64,000 bases of DNA, taken from Harmothoe impar. Taxonomy: Eukaryota; Annelida; Polychaeta; Phyllodocida; Polynoidae. The notes beneath the pieces were generated by a model. That model was not told the origin of the DNA. It was given only the letters and a program-made list of their open reading frames with translations, and searched no databases. Within the stretch, counting starts at the first letter, position 1; every line of letters starts with the position of its first letter. Below are positions 1 through 15,501 of the stretch, one piece after another. Position numbers and translations under genes: made by a program. The DNA lies in NCBI GenBank assembly GCA_947462335.1, contig OX381707.1, forward strand, positions 62,783,773 through 62,847,772, in the 5' to 3' direction.

Positions 1-25
1 GCAGGTCTCGGTACCCCTCCAGCGG

Positions 26-84
26 CAGTCGGAGTGCAGTCGGGACAAGTACTCAGCACTATATATAGGGGCACTGGGCCTTTA
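26..84 (+). repeat. Short dispersed repeat with TATA-like core, copy 1
   Basis: This stretch matches 37370-37428 in the same orientation: both carry GTGCAGTCGGGACA or a close variant, then a run reading TATATATAGGGGC and CTGGGCCTTTAA. The TATA-like core followed by GC-rich sequence could be a promoter or part of a retroelement end. No reading frame is attached, and the left part may continue outside the window. Confidence 0.6.
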
Positions 85-1008
85 AGGGCCGTTGATTATA
101 CTGAATGAATGATTCAACCCACTCACTCCTTTAAAGTTTACAATAGAAGTCCGAAATAGTCTACCCACCTGCGCCTCCATGTCCATCCCACACAGTGCTA
201 TACATGAAAGCTCACTGCACCTTTACAGGCTCATACTCATAGGTATATGAATAATAATGGTGGAACAGAAATCTATGTGAGTATCAGAAACGCTTATTTG
301 TTAGTTAAACATAAGACCAAATAGGGGGTGGATGTCCTAGAGGGTAAATGTTCTAGGTGGCAGATTTCCTAGAGAGCAGCTGTCCTGTCACCCTCTTAAT
401 TTGTTTTACTTTTAAATAGAGCTGATTTAATTGGTCAGGCGGGAGAATAAAAAAAGGATTATCATGATCCCATAGGAAGTAAAACTTGGAAGACCACTTA
501 CTTGCTTATGAGCAACAATTAAAAGGGCCTCTTGACTTTGATTTCTGTAATATTCTGCCATTAAACAATGCACAGTTTTTAAACCTGTCTCTAATGGTGT
601 GTGCTGCTAATAGTGAGAGGAATCTGTCTTTGAAGCTTCAGGGCAAAGATTAATCACCTTTTGGTGGGAGGGCCTGATACCAGTGATATAGAGCTGTGGT
701 GTCTAAACCCACGTTTTAACAGATATTTCATTATGTGAGACATAGCCGGTGTAAAGGCTTAGGCCTATGAAAAGCGGCAGGAGGGTAACCAGTTTACAAA
801 TGACTGGCCATGGGATTCACTTATTTGTGGACAGATAGTTGGTAATCCTAAATGTGTGTGGAAACCTTTTCAGAAATGCCATAAATCTACTAAACAATCA
901 CACAATACGATTTAAGGATGGAAGGCGGTGGAAGACTATCTCTTGCTAATAAGTAGACTGTGATGTGAAGTTTATTTTCTGTCATAGTCTAAGCCCACAG
1001 CCATAATG
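85..1008. other. Non-coding stretch, nothing recognised
   Basis: AT-rich DNA with stop codons in all frames. I see no gene, RNA gene or clear repeat here. Confidence 0.6.
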
Positions 1009-1331
1009 CATGTGGCTGTGTCTCACGACCTTGGGACAATGTTTTTGTCTCTGATCGGGTGCCGTCTCTGACCGGGTGCCGTCTCTGACCGGCTGCCGTC
1101 TCTGACCAGGTTTCAGAAAAAGGTGTTTTAAAAAGAATTATACTCATATATATATAAGGATTTGTAAAAACGTTATGGCGGTTGTTATAATCATAGTTAT
1201 AATTATAATTAGCCTCCTGCTGCTAGTATTTTGACCTTATTATGCCAAGCCGGTCAGAGACGGCACCCGGTCAGAGACGGCACCCGGTCAGAGACAAAAA
1301 CATTGTCCCAAGGTCGTGAGACACAGCCATG
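1009..1331. mobile_element. Foldback (hairpin) element, GACCGGGTGCC family, copy 1
   Basis: The left arm (about 1009-1092) and right arm (about 1250-1331) are inverted copies of each other. Each arm holds a terminal segment (GGCTGTGTCTCACGACC and its complement) followed by tandem copies of a 16-17 bp unit of the form GTCTCTGACCGGGTGCC, three to four on the left and three on the right. The middle is an AT-rich spacer of about 150 bp without a reading frame. Arms built of tandem short repeats are typical of foldback transposons. Related copies lie at 20754-21050 and 46384-46671, with a lone right arm at 50041-50124. Confidence 0.8.
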
Positions 1332-1868
1332 TAGGCCTACACATTGTGCAGTCTTTCTGTACACTAGTTAATTTAAATGCCTACAACGAAAGCAATCAGT
1401 GTGTGCCCAAATGTACTGAATGGGGAGACAAATTAATTAATTACATTGTTCCAGCTCTAATTAGGGCTAATCACATTGTGGCCGAACAGGTTTGAATCAA
1501 ACACACACAAAACCAATTGTCCTAAGAATTCCTGTCACACATAATCTGGATCTATAAATCTAATTACTGATTGGGGATTGGGGATGCCTGGTGTCCCTTC
1601 TGTGTGACTCAAAGTTGAATGTCTTACCTATCAGCAATGCTTTTAAAAAAAGTGGGCATTTCTCTTATATTTTATGGAATACAGCAGCCCCATTGACTTA
1701 ACCAAAGAGGTCCGTATTACACTCTCCCCGTGAAATAACCCATGCCCGTATTTCACGACCCTGTCATCAAAACGGCGGTTTGTTTACATTTGAACGGCGT
1801 AGAAAGAAGCCATTTTAGCCTATTTAGGCTCCCCCCCTATAATAATTTAATTTGAATCGAAAAAGGTA
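1332..1868. other. Non-coding stretch, nothing recognised
   Basis: No reading frame or RNA gene is recognisable. Short pieces near 1720-1760 (GAAATAACCCATG, TATTTCACGAC) echo the palindrome that follows and may be an outer part of the same element. Confidence 0.5.
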
Positions 1869-2008
1869 AGAAATAAATACAAAGGAACACTCGTTTTGGT
1901 CTGTAGCTGGGTTATTTCACTTGTTGAAGGTAGGACCCTTCCTTCAACTCAAGAAATAACCCAGGCTACGGACCAAAACTCGTGGACCTTTGTCTTTTTA
2001 TTATTTTA
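1869..2008. repeat. Palindromic MITE-like element
   Basis: Two arms of roughly 55-65 bp are inverted around a short centre near 1930-1940. The left arm reads GGTCTGTAGCTGGGTTATTTC, then CTTGTTGAAGG; the right arm is the near-complement, CCTTCAACTC, then GAAATAACCCAGGCTACGG. It has no coding content. It is probably a small non-autonomous inverted-repeat element, but no target duplication was clear. Confidence 0.65.
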
Positions 2009-2435
2009 AATATGGGCATTTTTTTCCGTAAAATTGTATTACAGACTGTACATATATTGTATAGAGTGCACATACCACTAGTGTTAGATTACAAACGCAC
2101 TTGTAATGATTTTAATAATTGATTGATTTGGTTTACACATATATGAGAACGTATTATGCTATATAGTATACTTGACAATATCCAGCAACCCCTCTATTGT
2201 TAAAAATAGAGTGTGGTCCTCTTGACTCATGCTTGCTCACATCTGGGAGTACAAACTGATCCCCTTTATTAAAAATGACCACTCCCTCAGGCTTAGATGT
2301 TATTTTGGTGAATATCTTACTGATTGCAACCACTGTTTATGTTATTGGAAGACTTCCTGAGAGTGAAATCTTATGAGGATAAATTTGTAATTTTCTTTTT
2401 TTAATCGAGTTTTTGTTACTATGGTACAGTACTAT

Positions 2436-2686
2436 ACACACAGGCAAATATCAGAGTCAGCCAATGTCGCCAATACTACTCTCATACAAGGGTCAGGCAC
2501 TGCTGGACTATAATATATGGGTCAAGGGCCATTCTAGTGAGGGTCAGGCTAGGCTATTGAATGTCCAGCCTAGCCTGACCCTCACTAGAATGGCCCTTGA
2601 CCCATCTATTATAGTCCAGCAGTGCCTGACCCTTGTCTGATAGTGGTTTAGGCGACATTTGGTGACGCTGATATTTGCCTCTGTGT
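2436..2686. repeat. Long, nearly perfect hairpin (about 120-bp arms)
   Basis: The left arm (about 2436-2555) and right arm (about 2567-2686) are near-perfect inverted copies separated by about 11 bases (ATTGAATGTCC). Key segments are GGCAAATATCAG on the left and CTGATATTTGCC on the right, and AGGGTCAGGCACTGC against GCAGTGCCTGACCCT. Open frames on both strands across it are products of the palindrome, not genes. A recent MITE or snapback duplication is the likely origin. Confidence 0.8.
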
Positions 2687-3314
2687 AAAGTCACCACAAC
2701 CAGATCGCCCATGCGGCTTATAGGATCTGCCCAAAGCAGATTAATGTTGTTCCCCATTGTAGTTTCTACACCCATGCTGTGAACTGTTTTAAGAATAAGC
2801 TGAAAAAGAAAGATGAAAGCTTTTCTTAACATAAGATTCCCAGGAGGATGACACAGCACGCTTTTAGGGACTCTAGCTGTGGCTCTGTGTGCAGTATAGG
2901 CCTACTTGGTAGGTATATATTTGGGGGCTCTACTGTGCTATACATTGCAATTATATTAGAAATGATGTTGTTATGAAGTGTTATGAATCTACTTTTAGAG
3001 TTTAATGTATAGGATAAGTTTCCCATTGACATGGTTTGCATCTTGTTTCAAAAATCTGACATAGGCTTCGGAGTTTGTCTACTTAATTGCTCATACACCT
3101 TCCATGAGGTTAGCCAATTTTCTATGATCTACAGAGTAAATCAATACTTTCTGATGCAAAGTGGCCACCACTCTGGGAAATATGAATAACTACATTACAC
3201 CAGACTACATAGCACCACATTACTATACGCGGTCTGCGGGTATGCTTTGATTCTTGCAAGGCTTCTATTGCCAAAGGGAGTTGGCAACATGTTTTGTTTA
3301 CTCAGATCCTAGAT

Positions 3315-3505
3315 CTACACAGAGAAGGTTTCCTCCAAAATGACTCCCCTCTTTAGGAGAGTCCAGGCTGCCTAAGGGTGCCTAGGTGACTCCCTCTGAC
3401 CTAGGGGAGTCACCTAAAGGAGTCAAGTAGCTCCCTAGATCACACAAGGGAGTCAGATAAGGACCTGGAGACTCCCTTTTGGCGCTGTTTCCTCTCTCTG
3501 TGTAG
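3315..3505. repeat. Inverted-repeat element with GAGTC-rich interior
   Basis: The termini CTACACAGAGAAGGTTTCCTCC and its near-complement ending CTCTGTGTAG enclose a centre with repeated GGGAGTC/GACTCCC motifs about 15-35 bp apart. There is no coding content. It is probably a small foldback element; no target duplication was identified. Confidence 0.6.
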
Positions 3506-3889
3506 CAGTTCTGAACGTGGGCCTTTAGAGTAGTCTTAAGGTACATGCATAATCTGATAGTTTACAAATATGGGCACATAGTGTGCATGTCCTGATAGCT
3601 ATATAAGAAATGATGTATATTCTAACTAAATTTGGATACATTTGTAATACGCTCACATATCCCGGTTGTATGTCACCATAACAGCTGCCGTTAAAAAAAC
3701 TTAGGATCCGTACAGTGCCATTTAATATCAGTAATGGCCGGTCTATATACAACTAGCTATACCTGAACAGGCAGTGAATTAATGCTTTAAGCGGTTGGAA
3801 AGAGGAAAAACAATATGCCGGAGCCTGCGGACCTGATTACCCCAGTTTCAAGGGGAGTATATGATCAACATATGTTTGTTAGATGAGTC

Positions 3890-3907
3890 CCCCTTTCCCT
3901 AAGTTAG

Positions 3908-3989
<82 letters not shown>

Positions 3990-4291
3990 TAGTCACAGTG
4001 GCAAAGTTATATTCAAAAATGACTGAGGGGTCAGTCAGTAGTGGCTAACCTAGGTTCATCATTGGTATGTTGTATTTGTATACCACTAGTTGGTGCCACC
4101 TGTAATATAATATGATGACCACTCAGTGGCTCCCCCTGGAATTTAAAAGACTAAGGAGGGTTGGTCAGTACTGACCAACCTGACAATAATAACTTACCTC
4201 GGTTGGTCGTATAGGGAGCCAAAAAATGACTAACTAGGTTAGAGGTCTAGTGACAGACAGATTGGGTGTATAGGGAGCCTAGGAATATCAG
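3890..4291 (+). repeat. Dispersed repeat of about 310-400 bp, copy 1
   Basis: Closely similar to 48975-49323 in the same orientation. Shared segments include ATTCAAAAATGACTGAGGGG, CCACTCAGTGGCTCCCCCTGG, GTCAGTACTGACCAACCTG and GGTCGTATAGGGAGCC. This copy is interrupted near its left end by a (TA)n tract at 3909-3985. No reading frame. The repeated GGTCAGTACTGACC-type palindromes suggest a non-autonomous DNA element. Confidence 0.75.
3909..3985. repeat. (TA)n microsatellite
   Basis: Uninterrupted TA dinucleotide tract of about 76 bases inside the dispersed repeat; absent from the related copy at 48975-49323, so it expanded in this copy. Confidence 0.95.
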
Positions 4292-4428
4292 CGCATCCCA
4301 TATTTAGCCTTATGCCATTTTGATTGCACATAAGGGGAAGGTGGTGGGGCAGCTGGCTGATTAATAGATAGGACCTAATGAGGCTTATCATCATCATCAC
4401 AATCACACAGGAGTTCACCTATATATAC

Positions 4429-7743
<3,315 letters not shown>

Positions 7744-7982
7744 GGCCAAAAATAAGAAGTTTTGTTTCAAATAACATGGCATGAAAATGTAGGGTCGGTA
7801 GGTCGGATATTCTTTTTTTCAAACTTTTTTCTAACATAGAAGGCCTCTCCGAAGACCCGAAAATTGGCCCAAAAAGGCTAAAGATAAGGAACTTTCTTCA
7901 AATTTGCATAAAAAACGTAGGGTCGGCCCTTTTTTGATAGGGTCCGTCGGGTGACCTGAAACAAACCTTCTTTTTTTTGGCC
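7744..7982. mobile_element. MITE with TTA target duplication (Harbinger-like)
   Basis: The 239-bp element begins GGCCAAAAATAAGAAG and ends CTTCTTTTTTTTGGCC; inverted termini of about 30 bp include TTTTGTTTCA on the left and TGAAACAAA on the right. It is flanked on both sides by TTA (7741-7743 and 7983-7985). A three-base TTA/TAA duplication with such termini is known for PIF/Harbinger-derived MITEs; the superfamily call is inference. Two copies of GTAGGGTCGG lie inside. No transposase frame. Confidence 0.7.
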
Positions 7983-7985
7983 TTA

Positions 7986-8341
7986 TCATAGCCTATATCA
8001 TAGTTACGTACGGGGACTAAAGTGTGAGAATAGGCTGTACCATTTGTTAATCAGATTCGTATTCCCTTGGTGTTAATAAAGACTTTCTAGACTAATACAG
8101 TTGTCGTTAACATACAGTGCATGTATACTTTGAATTATTCACGAATGGCCAAACAAAGAGAGAGATAAGTAGGCCTGTAGTACTGGTGACATTATCAAGA
8201 AGTATATAGAACCCTTGACATTATCACCAGTGACGACGATGGCGGATAATTAACAGACGCTCCTGTCTGTGATATCAGACACTTCTGTCTGTAACACTGA
8301 GACATCCCCTGGCGCCCCTACTGGAAGTTACAGCTGCAACT
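7986..8341. other. Non-coding stretch, nothing recognised
   Basis: No gene or clear repeat. Two copies of TGACATTATCA near 8186 and 8217 are in direct, not inverted, orientation. Confidence 0.5.
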
Positions 8342-10289
<1,948 letters not shown>

Positions 10290-11045
10290 TTGTGGGACTA
10301 TAATTATGTGACCGGGCACATGAAAAGGGGCATTCAGGGGGAATTGGTGATTAAAGTTTGTATCAACATCAAATAGGTTTGTGGCAATCATGAGTTGAGT
10401 TTGAGTTTGAGTTTGAAAACACTTTTATTGACTAAGAATTCCATAAACAAGTTGCGTCTCTCAATAGTAGTCAATCTTGATGAATACATACATGATAAAC
10501 CAATATCAAATGTCATTGTCTAAATCAGATACAGCCAATTCAAGACAGACATCATAGAGTAATATTCCAAGTAGTGGCACTATACTAGCCATCCACAAGT
10601 AAACACAACACTTAGATGTTCTAAAAAATAGAACAACACTAATATTACGGACAGCAAAGATCTTGTTACTCATAACTGAAAATGATGAATAAGCTCATCG
10701 TATCCCATGATAACTACTACAAATGATGAAAAAATCAGATTTACTAAAAAGATTACCTAAATAATTGTAAAATGTAATGTGGATTTGGTTCTATGAGGAA
10801 TTTTATAAGGTCTGTTTTCAGTTTGGGTAACTGACAGTCTTCTCAAGAAATTGGACCAAAATATTCCACTTAGAAAATGGAATGGTTTCCGTGGCAACCA
10901 GGAAATGCAACATGTGCCATTTTCCCATAGAAAATGTTCCATTTACATTCCAAATAAGGAAGGTTAGCACCAAAATAAGTACCCTTAAGCACTTTTGGGC
11001 AAATGTTTCACTATTTTGCCATTCTGATGCCCACTGGGTGCGTGC
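10290..11045 (-). repeat. Interspersed repeat family R1, copy 1 (interrupted)
   Basis: Read on the minus strand, this matches 54880-55540 on the plus strand: shared pieces include GGCATCAGAATGGCAAAATAG, GGTTGCCACGGAAACCATTCC and, after the interruption, ATGGGATACGATG. Other copies are 39165-39400 and 56600-56830. It is split by a retroelement tail at about 10391-10670. Small open frames in it are not conserved between copies, so I treat it as a non-coding interspersed element of unknown class. Confidence 0.6.
10391..10670 (-). mobile_element. 3' tail of a non-LTR retrotransposon
   Basis: On the minus strand the segment ends with AATAAAAGTG and then a short tandem tail of CAAACT/CAACT units (plus strand GAGTTTGAGTTTGAG). 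It interrupts the R1 repeat, which resumes on both sides. A polyadenylation-like signal followed by a short microsatellite tail is typical of CR1/L2-type LINE 3' ends. No reverse transcriptase frame is present in this fragment. Confidence 0.5.
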
Positions 11046-11143
11046 TACCTTATATATAAGGTAGCACTTTTGTGCCATCACAGTGACTAGTGTTAATAGT
11101 GAGAAGACAGTCTAGGAGCAGCCATATATAAGTGGGGACCATT

Positions 11144-11929
11144 GCACCTCTGCCATACTCGGTTCGGTGCTCGGTGGGTGAACATGTCAACAACGCTGTC
11201 GGTAGCTGCACTTTCCCTTGGCCAGGGGGAAGTCTGCAGTGATTGCCGGGACAAGTTGGCACTTCCTCGCGGAAGTAGTGTTCATGGCCACCACTGGAGC
11301 GCTGGGCCGGCTATCTGGGGCCCTGGAGGGCTGTGTTGTGGTGGATACTGACGTCGGGCCTTGCACAGCCCACACTACTACTAGACTCAACATCAAGTCA
11401 CCTTTTTTCAAGTGCAGGTCGGCCATGAGGGGCAACTGACGTCCGCCCTTTTTTGCCATAGTGTCACCATAAGTCCTGATGGCCGGTGGCACTCCCTGGT
11501 GCCCCCTTTTTTGCACCCCCGTGGTGCCCACCCTCTGGGTGGACCTTTAGGACGTCAGGACATAGATGTCCTCCATCACCGACCACTAGACGCCAGCCAT
11601 CTACCAGTGAAGACCAAGAAGACGACGAGATGGCAGACTGCACTCTACAAGGCTGGCTTCGCCAGCCTAGGACGAGATGACTCTTCAAAGGACGTATCGA
11701 CCTCTCACCTGACTCATCGCCCAGCCTTTTGCCTTTCCTTACCACAGCCTTTTTGACAAGCAGCAGCATACGTTCACCTCAACCCTCACCAGATCAATCT
11801 CTCTCATCAATCCATACCCATCCCTCGCACTCCGCTCACCAATTGGCGTGGCTAGACACGGGTCATGAATGCCTGTCACCCATGGCGGTGGCTTTAAAAG
11901 ATATCGCATCGCATCGCATCGCACCTCTG
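11144..11929 (+). mobile_element. Retroposon insertion flanked by a 9-bp target duplication
   Basis: GCACCTCTG occurs at 11144-11152 and again at 11921-11929, enclosing a 768-bp GC-rich insert. The insert ends in tandem GCATC units, a typical short-repeat tail of a non-LTR retroposon. The related array unit at about 19213 (AGCACCTGTGTCTATTAG) lacks the insert and shows the empty site. The interior has open frames on both strands because it is GC-rich; none is recognisable, so this may be a 5'-truncated LINE tail or a SINE-like element. Confidence 0.7.
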
Positions 11930-14900
11930 TCCATTAGATGATCATGACATTAGTCGAGGCTTCGGGATATCCTGCAGGTTCACTGGCTGGGGAAACTTTC
12001 TGTACATTTATAAGGTTCTAATATTAAATAAATAAAAATTAAAGAATTAAATTATGCTAGGACAGTGACCAAACAGCTGTGTGAGGAGTGAGGGGAGAGT
12101 CACTGAGAGTCTTGGCTGAGTGAAGCCTGCCTTGAGATACTTCAGACCTATGTAGCACTTATCCCCCCAGCTCGGCCCTTATCCCCACTATACTATATGT
12201 ACCCTAAAATAACACTTATAAGCTGGTCAGAGACAATGGAAATATCATGGACTCTCACTCCTCGGATTGGAATTGGCAGGAGAATTCGTGTCCACAGGCT
12301 CATCGTATTAAATCCGTATACCTGTGTGCTTTCTATCATGATACATCAATGCACACCAATAATCCATAATAAATCATATTAAGTAACAAAGCGTACATAA
12401 AATTACTCTTGTTTGATAAAGCACCAATCATAAGTATATTATTATTCCAAAGCTAATATGTTACTTGAATGGATCAAGATGTCTTTTTGTGAGAAGAGCC
12501 ATCCTGGTTGGAGGTATATAATAGATCTATACATCAGAAACGATTATGATCATTATTCCACTCTTCCATGCAAAACGGTTAAGGCACTAAACAGAAACTA
12601 TATCAATAGTATTTATAATCATGTTTCCTTAAGACTCTATTCTGTGCTATTCCTGCCAATAGCTGGCAATAACATAATCAGCTGTCAGTCAATCAACATT
12701 ACTGGTAGTCTGACTTTGAATCAAAGTTATAGAAGGCGCGCTGGGTATGTATTGACCACATCTGGCCATGTCATGTCTCAGCACTCAGGTTACCATGGCA
12801 ACTATATTTTCTCTTTAGTCTGGCTCACACTGGCTCACAGTCTTTGACCCTTAGTGTTTAGCTAATCATAGCAATAAAGTAATCGGATTATGGGACTAGG
12901 TTCTTGTCCCTCAACTATTTTCTGTTACTGAGCAATGAGCAGTTCTACACAACTATATCACTATATTTCTCCAACTTTGCCTGTCGTTTGTAGATTTAGT
13001 TACCGATTTTTACTGTTGGGTCTTGTTCCATGATGAGTATCACATCCCCTGCCTTCTTTTTTTATAGTGTTTGTGAACCTGGCTGCTCTGAACCTACTTC
13101 GATGATAGAAAAAGCTGCCCCAAACTACAGTAGCAAGGCTGTACGAGGGGTGAGATAGATCTAAGGATTTTACATCATTCACGATAAATAAAGGTGTATT
13201 TTTATTCAAAACATACCATCAATTTTGTATGAATGCATTATCATCTTTTAATGTGTCCATTTATTTAGTAAGCAAAGATTAATAAAAATAAGTGTGCAAA
13301 AGCCACAAGTCATATGTCATTTGATGATACTGCCCTGTTGAAGACATGAGCTATGTGAGCAGGTGAGAAGTATTGCTATGTCTCCCCACTGTGCCCAGAC
13401 AGTCAATAGGATCCAAGGTCTTCTGAGCACTCCACTCGTCTGTCATTTCCTCCTGTTCCTTTCCTGTTCCCAGTGTATTGACATAAACTATATAACGGCC
13501 CCGACTCCCACACCAATGTCAAATATCTCTGATGCAGTATTTGAAGCATCCTAATATAAACTATTTCATTCAACTCATCCACAGTGTTTCCCAAACAAAA
13601 GATTATTGCTTGTTTTCTAGTTGATGCATTGAAAATACTGAGCAGATAACAGATACGGCAGACCAAGTTAACTACAAGGGATTCAAAACAGTAGGTTCCT
13701 TCTTCATTATCACACATATTCCTCTCAGTTTGCCTCAAGAAAGTTGAAATTTGAGTCCAGTTTCCCTTTGAGTTTACGTCAAGTTTTCGAATATTTCATT
13801 GTTTCAGACCATTCAATTTTATATATATGATGTTTTTCGCGCAATATTGGGCCGACATATACCCTTTTGACACATTGATTTATTACATTATTATGTATGA
13901 CATGCATGACCTTGATCAAGAACATGAAACTTAGAGGAATATAATTATATTTTATATACATCTAACTCTAAAACTAGGGGGGAGGGGGGGGGGGGTAAGT
14001 GAATCCTGAGAGCATCTCAATTAATCGTGTACTTGATCAAATCCTAGAACTAAGCCTAGTAAGACGGCGGTAATCCAACCAACCCCTCTTCAGGCAAAAC
14101 ATGGTCGGACGTTGAAACTGCCAGATTATTGAAGAATACGTCCATGCTTATGTAAGGAAATGTCTGTGATAAAAGCAGCCGGATAAGCGAGGGTGCTGAA
14201 TTATTGAGGGCCAGATAAGGTCTCAATGTAGTATATTGCCAGGTATGATGGCAGGAGATATTCCCCTATACACAGTTGGATGTAACATGCAATGCTCAGG
14301 GCTGAGGTAACATGCAATGCCTCGGGTTGAAATGTCGAGAACAAAGGAAATGTCTGTCAAACACATCAAGGCAGTGAGACACATGGACTTAGTCAGTTGG
14401 ATTTAATTATGCATGCTTCACTTCTTTATACATCTCCCCTTCCCTGCTTCAATTAAAGAACATGATATAGTATTGCAGGGAATTCCAGATTTTTCTGAAA
14501 TGACTCAAACTAAGACGCAGCTATCAAATAGTGCAATTCACAATTATTTATCAGACAGAATTGGGATGTTCTGAAAAGGATCTCTCTCAGTGAAATGGGT
14601 TTGACATTGAATCAATAGTACTAATTGCAGCTAAGAAGCTGCTATGGAAGCAAGCTGGAAAATATTGATAGATGATAACTCTGAAAGGGATGGTAGAAAA
14701 AAACCGGTGATAGTTAGAAACCATATCCTGTGCTATTCTTGCCAATTATTGGCAACAATGTACTTGGATGTCAATATATTGGACACTCCTAGCAACATTG
14801 AAAGTAGTTTTCCCTCTTTAAGTCCTGTCCCAGGACCTGCATCACACAAGTTTATGAACACACTAGCCTTTAGGTAATGTTAGACATGATGTGATCTCCT

Positions 14901-15378
14901 TTCTACCTAGTCTGTCTTCTGGCCCTCTCAGTCTTTTCCCAAAAGACATAGATATCACTGCGGACGATTTGATGCATGGACTTTGGACTGATGATGGTGC
15001 ATTTATAAGTAATAGCATTAGTGCAAAAGCAGTGGATCTTTACCATCTTATAATATTACTGAACGCTCAATCTTTAGCTCCTCAAATATAATGTGTCTAC
15101 CCTTAGTTGTTGCAGATTGTGATTGCTCCCAATTTATACCAGGTTGCACCATTTAGTAAGTAAACCAAATTGCAACAAACAAAGAAGTCATACATCACTT
15201 ACGGACTGTTCAGTCTGCCTCATTGCACACAGGTATTCATGGGAACATTAAATTTACACCATATCTGGGTGGAAAGACAAAAGGACACAGCCGTTTGTAT
15301 ATTATATACATGTGCCTTATGACAATGTGGTCTATTGGGCACAGTCCTCCCCCAGGTGGGGTGGCATACCTCAGTTAT

Positions 15379-15501
15379 ACCAAAGCCAGAGCCCTGTCCC
15401 AAGGTATTTGCTTAGGCACGGCTGAATACATTCACCTGCAACTGGTGGATCAGCCTTGACCACCATTGGTTGTTGCCAATACAGGGCTCTGGCTGTGGTT
15501 T
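15379..15501. repeat. Short inverted repeat
   Basis: ACCAAAGCCAGAGCCCTGT (15379-15397) and its near-complement ACAGGGCTCTGGCTGTGGTTT (about 15481-15501) flank about 80 bp. It lies within the array. Probably a small hairpin element or the ends of one. Confidence 0.55.

Noticed and set aside
8186..8235. Apparent hairpin with TGACATTATCA
   Set aside because: The two copies are in direct orientation, so they do not pair.
11142..11769. Several overlapping frames on both strands in a GC-rich block
   Set aside because: Open on both strands because of base composition; the block is a retroposon insert with target duplications, and no known domain is visible.
12458..12847. 129-residue plus-strand frame
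   Set aside because: No domain, and the related array unit near 16770 does not keep the frame.
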